Origin: an uncultured Oscillospiraceae bacterium
Lineage (GTDB): Bacteria; Bacillota; Clostridia; Oscillospirales; Oscillospiraceae
Reading direction: 5' to 3'
Length of the DNA: 40,195 nt
Assembly (NCBI GenBank): GCA_900757415.1
Contig: CAAENU010000038.1
Coordinates: 1-40,195 of the forward strand
A program made the translations under genes and the position numbers. Within the stretch, counting starts at the first letter, position 1, and every line of letters begins with the position of its first letter. Below are positions 35,388-40,195 of this stretch, in pieces. Below the pieces are notes generated by a model. That model saw only the letters and a program-made list of their open reading frames with translations. It searched no databases and was not told where the DNA came from.

Positions 35388-35561
35388 GTATGATCCTCCT
35401 AGTAAGGTTATTGGTCGACATAGTTCAATCTCCATTGGGTAGAGACCGCTTGCTCTGCCGACGTAACCCGTCCGCCTTAACGCAAGTCAGCGGACATTGG
35501 GTTGCAAGCATGATAAAGGGGTTGCTTGGAGATCGCGGGTACTTACTTTATAATGTGTACC
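35388..35561 (-). ncRNA. Structured mRNA spacer between rpsJ and rplC
   Basis: 174 non-coding bases that form three nested helices: outer 35428-35434 with 35527-35533 (7 bp), middle 35448-35453 with 35504-35509 (GCTTGC/GCAAGC, 6 bp), inner 35465-35469 with 35499-35503 and 35470-35475 with 35490-35495 (5+6 bp with an ATT bulge). Such nesting is unlikely by chance and suggests a cis-regulatory RNA controlling rplC onward. Class unknown to me. Confidence 0.55.
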
Positions 35562-35870
35562 TTACAGCTTGATCTCGATCTCCACACCGGCGGGCAGGTC
35601 CAGAGCCATCAGGGCCTCGACGGTCTTGGGGGTGGAGTTGGTGATGTCGATCAGTCTCTTGTGCGTGCGGCGTTCGAACTGCTCGCGGCTGTCCTTATAC
35701 TTGTGGGTAGCACGCAGGATGGTGACGATCTCCTTCTTGGTGGGCAGAGGGATGGGGCCGGACACGGAAGCGCCGGTGCGCTTGGCGGTCTCGACGATCT
35801 TCTCTGCGGACTGGTCGATGACCTGATGGTCATAGGCCTTCAGACGAATGCGGATCATTTCTTTTGCCAT
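35562..35870 (-). CDS. rpsJ: Ribosomal protein uS10 (NusE)
   Basis: 102 residues from ATG 35870 (MAKEMIRIRLKAYDHQVID) with GGAGG nine bases upstream, the exact usual length; longer frames enter the leader. Loop ISGPIPLPTKKE-type segment (VSGPIPLPTKKEIVTILRATHKYKDSREQFERRTHKRLIDI). Also acts with NusB in antitermination. First gene of the block. Confidence 0.99.
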   Translation of the reverse strand: MAKEMIRIRLKAYDHQVIDQSAEKIVETAKRTGASVSGPIPLPTKKEIVTILRATHKYKDSREQFERRTHKRLIDITNSTPKTVEALMALDLPAGVEIEIKL

Positions 35871-36157
35871 TTGGTTCGTTCCTCCATAAACTGTACGGTT
35901 TTTGTTGCTTTGACCAATGCCGTACGGTGAGAAATTTCTTATACGCCGTTCCGTGCGTATCATTCCGGCTCATAAGAAACACCGGCGCAATCCGGCCGGT
36001 GTGCTTCTGGCGCAGCGATCTACGCTGACGTACAGAACTTCCTCAGCCGCCCGATTATCGGACATACTCCCCGAAAGTTACCGGCCCAAGGCCGCAATCT
36101 TTCGGTTCATCGCAGTTGTAAACGCCTCCGGGTGTGCAGCACCCATCGCACGCGTAC
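35871..36157 (-). promoter_or_regulatory. Folded 5' leader of the S10 operon with attenuator-like hairpin
   Basis: About 287 bases from the predicted transcript start to rpsJ. Helices: CCGAAAG/CTTTCGG (36071-36077 with 36099-36105) enclosing CGGCC/GGCCG (36082-36086 with 36090-36094); ACACCGGC/GCCGGTGT (35979-35986 with 35995-36002) followed on the minus strand by TTTCTT, terminator-like; ATACGC/GCGTAT (35941-35946 with 35955-35960); GTACGG/CCGTAC next to the SD. Consistent with L4-type autogenous attenuation, which is inference. Confidence 0.6.
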
Positions 36158-36163
36158 CTGTTT

Positions 36164-36192
36164 ATATTAAAGGAAAGCCTCTCCGTTGTCAA
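36164..36192 (-). promoter_or_regulatory. Main sigma-A promoter of the ribosomal protein block
   Basis: Minus-strand TTGACA (36187-36192), exact 17-base spacer, TAATAT (36164-36169), with A/T-rich DNA upstream that could be an UP element (36193-36235). Confidence 0.85.
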
Positions 36193-36257
36193 GAGGAATT
36201 TCTCTTATTTTTCTAAAAATTTTCATCTTTTTTCAGCGTTTTGCCTGTCCGCGCTGT

Positions 36258-37625
36258 TTACCCCTCCACGCTGTACACCGTGCCGATAAACAGCGGCACA
36301 TCATTGCCATCAAAAATTGCAAAAAGGAAGGGTCGGTTCAGGTTCATCTCCACCACGGGAGGCAGCTCCATGGGGCCTGAGTCGGCAGCTACGATCTCCG
36401 TATAGGCCGCAGCTTCCACGCCCTCCTCGTCAATCTTGACGCGGGCGGCCTGCATGACGCTGTCCACCATCGCGCCGTCGTCGGTCAGCGGCGTAAAGTC
36501 CGCCATGTTGGGGTCGAAGGCATCGGTCACGCCCAGCGTCCTCAGGATATCCTTCAGGTCAGTGGAGGACTTCACATCGAACTTGGGCACCGACCACACC
36601 AGCTCCGCACCGTTATACTCCCCAGTCAGCTCCGCAAGGAACCCCTCACTTTGCAGCAGGCTCTCCGGCGTCACGCCCTCATCCGGCAGCACGAACACCA
36701 TCCGCCCGTACCGCAGTCTCCGATACGCCGCGGTATATCCGCTGCCCCGGTGATAGCTGCCGCTCTCTGTCCGGTGCATGAAGTCCGACCGCTGTTTGCT
36801 GCCGTCGGCGGCGGTGAAGGTATCCGTTTTCGTCTGACCGCTCTCAAAGGCGGCCCGCCAGCCCGCCTTATAATATATTGTATTGTATAGCCGCAGCAGG
36901 TTGTCCGTATCCGTGCGGATATTCCCCGTTTCCTCAGACAGCAATCCGCCGGTCTGCCGGTTCAGCCAACCGGCAATGGCCTTGTCGGCCTCCTCCGTAC
37001 CCATAGGCACACGATAGGAGGAGGCGAAATACCAGTCGGCCAGTGTGTCCACCGCCGCCTGCTTCACATCAGTATTCTCCCGCAGGAACGCGGCGTTGGC
37101 CAACCGGCACACGGCATCATCGTCCTGATAGACGCTGATCCACAGGTTTTTGATCTGCTGCCGCAGTGTTTCCGTGTCAGCAGCGCCCAGCAGGTTCAGC
37201 ACCTGCTGCCGCGTCTCGCCGTCCGTTATCTCCGTCAGCATCCCCAGCGCCGCATACAGACTGATGGGAGAATAGACCGTGTTCTCTTGTCCGGTAAATA
37301 TCTCCGCCGCCGTCCTGTCGGCAAAGCGCTGCACCGCGCCGCTATCCGGCTGCTCGCCCTTGCCCATTTTTTGCAGCGCCTCTATGTACTCGGTATACGC
37401 CGCATCGTAATCGTCCCAGTTGTCATCGCCGTTGTCGTTGAAATAGTCCTCGTAGCGAGGCTCCTCGGGGTAGACCGGGTAGGTTGCCTCCTTGATGGCA
37501 TACGGCGTCAGATCCACCGCCGCAACGCCTCCCCCCTGCGGCTGTCTTACATCCGTCTGTGTCCCGCAGCCTGCCAGCATCAGCGCCGCCAGTATACCGC
37601 ACAACAGTCCTCGTGTTTTTTTCAT
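36258..37625 (-). CDS. Serpin-family protease inhibitor, lipoprotein
   Basis: 455 residues. Lipoprotein signal ending LAGC (C20) and an acidic Tyr/Asp/Glu-rich linker (about 45-90) precede the serpin fold: VYSPISLYAALGMLTEITDGETRQQVL, NTIYYKAGWRAAFESGQT, and the C-terminal RPFLFAIFDGNDVPLFIGTV signature. The reactive loop begins E400-E401-G402 with small residues A405-A407, as in inhibitory serpins; by standard counting P1-P1' is S416-G417. P14 is Val403 where Thr/Ser is usual. It would sit on the cell surface and trap serine proteases. Start preceded by AAGGAGGGG; a TATAAT -10 lies at 37655-37660. Monocistronic. Confidence 0.93.
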   Translation of the reverse strand: MKKTRGLLCGILAALMLAGCGTQTDVRQPQGGGVAAVDLTPYAIKEATYPVYPEEPRYEDYFNDNGDDNWDDYDAAYTEYIEALQKMGKGEQPDSGAVQRFADRTAAEIFTGQENTVYSPISLYAALGMLTEITDGETRQQVLNLLGAADTETLRQQIKNLWISVYQDDDAVCRLANAAFLRENTDVKQAAVDTLADWYFASSYRVPMGTEEADKAIAGWLNRQTGGLLSEETGNIRTDTDNLLRLYNTIYYKAGWRAAFESGQTKTDTFTAADGSKQRSDFMHRTESGSYHRGSGYTAAYRRLRYGRMVFVLPDEGVTPESLLQSEGFLAELTGEYNGAELVWSVPKFDVKSSTDLKDILRTLGVTDAFDPNMADFTPLTDDGAMVDSVMQAARVKIDEEGVEAAAYTEIVAADSGPMELPPVVEMNLNRPFLFAIFDGNDVPLFIGTVYSVEG

Positions 37626-37654
37626 CTTGTCCCCTCCTTGTCGTCATATTCCTC

Positions 37655-37660
37655 ATTATA
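37655..37660 (-). promoter_or_regulatory. -10 element upstream of the serpin gene
   Basis: Consensus TATAAT on the minus strand, about 30 bases before the start. No good -35 at 17 bases (T-run only). Confidence 0.45.
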
Positions 37661-37726
37661 TAAGACGAAACCGCCGGAAAAAAGTTCCCCTTCTCCCCTC
37701 TTCACAGAAAATTTTCACTTTGCTCC

Positions 37727-37755
37727 TTTACTTTCACGCGCGAAAGCATTAAAAT
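37727..37755 (+). promoter_or_regulatory. Promoter of the yerC-methyltransferase unit, with dyad in the spacer
   Basis: TTTACT (37727-37732), 17-base spacer, TAAAAT (37750-37755). A near-perfect dyad CTTTCACGCGCGAAAG (37731-37746) lies between the two boxes, a plausible repressor site. Confidence 0.5.
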
Positions 37756-37800
37756 ATGAAAGAAAGAACCACCCGGACAGGGTGAAAAGGAGGAGTACCC

Positions 37801-38139
37801 ATGGCCGTACACACCACAAAATGTAAAATCGCAAAAAAAGAGAAAAGCGACCGCCTGTATAAGGCGATCCTGACGCTGGAAACCGAGGAGGAATGCTACA
37901 ATTTCTTTCAGGATCTGTGCACCATTCCGGAGCTGCGCTCCATGGAACAGCGCTATGAGGTGGCCACGTTGCTAAGTCAGGGCCTTATTTATAATGATAT
38001 TCTGGAACGCACCGGTGCATCCAGCGCCACCATCAGCCGGGTGAATCGCAGTCTGATCTATGGCGCGGGCGGCTACGAGAGTGTATTGGAGAAAATGCGC
38101 GAGCAGGAGGAAAAGCCGCAGAAGGAGAAGGCGGAATGA
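37801..38139 (+). CDS. TrpR-like regulator of the YerC/YecD family
   Basis: 112 residues with the Trp-repressor fold: LYKAILTLETEEECYNFFQDLCTIPELRSMEQRYEVATLLSQG, then the helix-turn-helix YNDILERTGASSATISRVNRSLIYGAGGY. Cytoplasmic DNA-binding dimer, as known for the family; effector unknown. Lys/Glu-rich tail. GGAGGAG upstream. The stop overlaps the next start (ATGA), so it is coupled to the methyltransferase. A dyad in its promoter could be its own target. Confidence 0.9.
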   Translation: MAVHTTKCKIAKKEKSDRLYKAILTLETEEECYNFFQDLCTIPELRSMEQRYEVATLLSQGLIYNDILERTGASSATISRVNRSLIYGAGGYESVLEKMREQEEKPQKEKAE

Positions 38140-38876
38140 GCGCTTATGAGGCGCTGGCCTCCCGCTATGATGCGCTGACGGCGGATGTCCAGTACGAAAA
38201 GCGGGCGGACTTTATTGAGAAGCTGTTTCTGCGCAGCCGCATTCCCGTTCACACGGTGCTGGATCTGGCCTGCGGCACCGGCGCCATGACATGGATCCTG
38301 ACGGCCCGGGGTTATGAGTTGATTGCTGCCGACAGCAGCGAGGATATGCTGGCCGCCGCCATGAATAAAGCTGATACGGCGGCCAGTATAGCGCCCATTT
38401 TTCTGCACCAGTCCATGCCGAAGCTGGATTTGTATGGCACGGTGGATGCCGCCATCTGCTGTCTGGACAGTCTGAACTATCTGATACGCCCCAGCGATGT
38501 ACAGCGCACCTTTCAGCGGCTGCATCTGTTTATTGCGCCCGGCGGTATGCTGGTCTTTGATATCAATACCGTTGAAAAACTGGCCGGACTTGACGGACAG
38601 ATGTTTCTGGACGAAACGGATGATACCTATTGTGTCTGGCGGACGGAGTATAGGCGCGGCATATGCACTTATTATATTGATCTGTTTCGTCAGCAGCCGG
38701 ACGGTGCGTGGGCGCGGGATCTTGAGATTCACCGCCAGCGCGCCTATTCCACAGAGGAGCTGACCACATGGCTGGAGGCAGCCGGCTTCGGCGATATCCG
38801 TATGTATGGTGATATGGTGCGCCGCACTCCCCGCGAGGATGAGCAGCGCGTTTATTTCACCGCCATACGAAAGTAA
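38136..38876 (+). CDS. Class I SAM-dependent methyltransferase, substrate unknown
   Basis: 246 residues with the Rossmann motifs: YEALASRYDALT at the head, motif I VLDLACGTGAMTWIL (41-55), D66 region ELIAADSSEDMLAAA, motif II DAAICCLDSLNYL and GGMLVFDINT. Resembles the YodH/Methyltransf_25 type with a beta-rich lid (CVWRTEYRRGICTYYIDLF). Small-molecule substrate likely; none can be named. Four-base overlap with the yerC-like gene. Confidence 0.9.
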   Translation: MSAYEALASRYDALTADVQYEKRADFIEKLFLRSRIPVHTVLDLACGTGAMTWILTARGYELIAADSSEDMLAAAMNKADTAASIAPIFLHQSMPKLDLYGTVDAAICCLDSLNYLIRPSDVQRTFQRLHLFIAPGGMLVFDINTVEKLAGLDGQMFLDETDDTYCVWRTEYRRGICTYYIDLFRQQPDGAWARDLEIHRQRAYSTEELTTWLEAAGFGDIRMYGDMVRRTPREDEQRVYFTAIRK

Positions 38877-38899
38877 ATTCAGGAGGATCATTTGTAAAT

Positions 38900-39775
38900 A
38901 TGGATAAAATTGTAAGAGCGATCTCATCAGACGGTATGGTGCAGGCTGCCGCGATCTGCAGCCGCGACCTGACAGAACGGGCACGGCAGATTCACAAGCT
39001 GCTGCCGGTGGGCACGGCGGCGCTTGGCCGCACCCTGTCTGCCGCCAGTCTGATGGGAAATGCGCTGAAGGATGGCGGTGCAAGCCTGACATTGCAGATC
39101 AAGGGCGGCGGGCCGTTGGGCACGGTGCTGGCTGTATCCGACAACCAGGGCAACGTGCGGGGCTATGTGACCAACCCTCAGGTGGACATGCCCCTGCGTC
39201 CGGACGGCAAACTGGATGTGGGCGGCGCTGTGGGCCACGAAGGCACCCTCACCGTGATCAAGGATCTTCACATGAAGGAACCCTATGTGGGCACCATTGA
39301 TCTCCTTGGCGGCGAGATCGCCGAGGATGTGGCCGCCTATTTCGTGGAATCCGAGCAGATTCCCACCGCCTGCGGATTGGGCGTGCTGGTGGATCGTGAT
39401 CAGAGCGTGAAGGCCGCCGGCGGGTATCTGATCCAGCTGCTGCCCGGTGCCACTGAGGACACCATCGTTAAGGTGGAGGGCGGCATTATGGCCGCAGGCA
39501 ATGTCTCCGCCATTCTGGACAAGGATGACGATCCCGAGCATCTGCTGCGGACGGTCATGTCTGATTTTGACCTGAAAATTTTGGAGACCTCGCCGGTGGA
39601 ATACCGTTGTTATTGCAGCCGCCAGCGTGTGGAGCGAGCCTTGATCTCGCTGGGCAAGGCGGAATTGCAGCAGCTGCTGGACGAGCAGGGGCATTGCAGC
39701 ATGACCTGCCAGTTCTGTGATGCGGTGTATGAATTTTCCAGCGAGGAGCTAAAGGCACTGATTGACAGACTGTAA
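38900..39775 (+). CDS. hslO: Redox-regulated chaperone Hsp33
   Basis: 291 residues. Holdase turned on by oxidation and unfolding. The N-domain (MDKIVRAISSDGMVQAAAI; GPLGTVLAVSDNQGNVRGYV) is complete, and the C-terminal zinc switch has C237, C239, C270 and C273 (CYC and CQFC), with an extra C266. The AGGAGG site lies 13 bases before the ATG, further than usual; there is no better start. 23 bases after the methyltransferase, so probably the same transcript. Confidence 0.97.
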   Translation: MDKIVRAISSDGMVQAAAICSRDLTERARQIHKLLPVGTAALGRTLSAASLMGNALKDGGASLTLQIKGGGPLGTVLAVSDNQGNVRGYVTNPQVDMPLRPDGKLDVGGAVGHEGTLTVIKDLHMKEPYVGTIDLLGGEIAEDVAAYFVESEQIPTACGLGVLVDRDQSVKAAGGYLIQLLPGATEDTIVKVEGGIMAAGNVSAILDKDDDPEHLLRTVMSDFDLKILETSPVEYRCYCSRQRVERALISLGKAELQQLLDEQGHCSMTCQFCDAVYEFSSEELKALIDRL

Positions 39776-39783
39776 GTGCATCG

Positions 39784-39810
39784 AAAAATTTTTTAGAAAA
39801 TTTTTGTTTT
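39784..39810 (+). terminator. A/T-only hairpin after hslO, weak terminator candidate
   Basis: Nine-base A/T stem (39784-39792 with 39797-39805), then GTTTT. Low stability, but it lies between hslO and the tRNA promoter. Confidence 0.35.
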
Positions 39811-39815
39811 TCTTG

Positions 39816-39844
39816 TTGACAGTTGGGGATTAGTTTAGTATAAT
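39816..39844 (+). promoter_or_regulatory. Sigma-A promoter of the tRNA operon
   Basis: Consensus TTGACA (39816-39821), 17-base spacer, consensus TATAAT (39839-39844), about 30 bases before tRNA-Val. Confidence 0.9.
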
Positions 39845-39875
39845 AACACTCGCCGTTTGACGAAGCGGCAAGGAC

Positions 39876-39952
39876 GGGAGCATAGCTCAGCTGGTTAGAG
39901 CACCTGCCTTACAAGCAGGGGGTCACTGGTTCGAGTCCAGTTGTTCCCACCA
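39876..39952 (+). tRNA. tRNA-Val (anticodon TAC)
   Basis: 77 bases with encoded CCA. Acceptor GGGAGCA pairs with TGTTCCC (one G-T); D arm AGCTCAGCTGGTTAGAGC; loop CTTACAA; T arm with GGTTCGAGTCC. Confidence 0.97.
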
Positions 39953-39959
39953 CTGTCAT

Positions 39960-40036
39960 GGCCAAGTAGTTCAGTTGGTTAGAACGCCAGCCTGTCACGC
40001 TGGAGGTCGAGGGTTCGAGCCCCTTCTTGGTCGCCA
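39960..40036 (+). tRNA. tRNA-Asp (anticodon GTC)
   Basis: 77 bases with encoded CCA. Acceptor GGCCAAG with CTTGGTC, loop CTGTCAC, G discriminator as normal for Asp, T loop GGTTCGAGCCC. Seven bases after tRNA-Val. Confidence 0.97.
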
Positions 40037-40039
40037 TTT

Positions 40040-40115
<76 letters not shown>

Positions 40116-40119
40116 TTTT

Positions 40120-40195
40120 GCGGGCGTAGCTCATCTGGTAGAGCGCGACCTTGCCAAGGTCGAGGTAGCGAGTTCGAGCCTCGTCGCCCGCTCCA
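40120..40195 (+). tRNA. tRNA-Gly (anticodon GCC)
   Basis: 76 bases with encoded CCA at the very last base of the window. Acceptor GCGGGCG with CGCCCGC, loop TTGCCAA, T discriminator. The cluster probably continues beyond the edge. Confidence 0.96.

Overview
The window is about 40 kb of chromosome from a Gram-positive anaerobe of the class Clostridia, most like the GC-rich gut Oscillospiraceae/Ruminococcaceae (genus not determinable from this window). The basis is the complete Firmicutes-type S10-spc-alpha ribosomal protein block (rpsD between rpsK and rpoA; secY-adk-map-KOW-infA-rpmJ), strong AGGAGG ribosome binding sites, TTGACA/TATAAT promoters, lipoprotein signals, a Firmicutes-type SOS box and tRNA genes that encode CCA. 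I see no phage, transposase, CRISPR array or plasmid gene, so this is mainly core chromosome with a few accessory genes.

Left part (1-8.8 kb). An rRNA methyltransferase of the RlmD/RumA type runs off the left edge and carries an extra C-terminal domain. A beta-CASP metallo-hydrolase lies upstream of it on the same (minus) strand and is divergent from secA (both promoters visible). Then come pgeF and an orphan family-5 solute-binding lipoprotein, on the plus strand, ending in two strong hairpins.

Middle-left (8.8-20 kb). On the minus strand: the pyrK-pyrD pair; a complete branched-chain amino acid ABC operon in the order livJ-livH-livM-livG-livF; and a GntR/FCD regulator upstream. Three near-identical copies of a TTGTATACAA-type site sit at the livJ promoter, the gntR promoter and further upstream, pointing to a self-contained regulatory circuit. 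Next are lexA, with an SOS box over its own -35, divergent secG, a polysaccharide deacetylase, and two tandem zinc-ribbon membrane proteins that share a 56-bp exact repeat.

Middle-right (20-36.2 kb). The ribosomal block on the minus strand runs rpsJ, rplC, rplD, rplW, rplB, rpsS, rplV, rpsC, rplP, rpmC, rpsQ, rplN, rplX, rplE, rpsN, rpsH, rplF, rplR, rpsE, rpmD, rplO, secY, adk, map, KOW protein, infA, rpmJ, rpsM, rpsK, rpsD, rpoA, rplQ, ending in a strong terminator. A consensus promoter and a structured leader of about 290 nt precede it. Two spacers are unusually long: rpsJ-rplC folds into nested helices, and rpsN-rpsH looks like an inserted intergenic repeat. S3 has a long Arg/Gly-rich tail.

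Right part (36.2-40.2 kb). A lipoprotein serpin (minus), then on the plus strand a TrpR-like YerC-family regulator overlapping a class I methyltransferase, hslO (Hsp33), and a tRNA operon Val-Asp-Phe-Gly that reaches the last base of the window. No whole new defence or metabolic system is evident; the most interesting items are the structured RNAs in the S10 operon, the gntR-liv operator set, the zinc-ribbon pair, the RlmD extension and the serpin.
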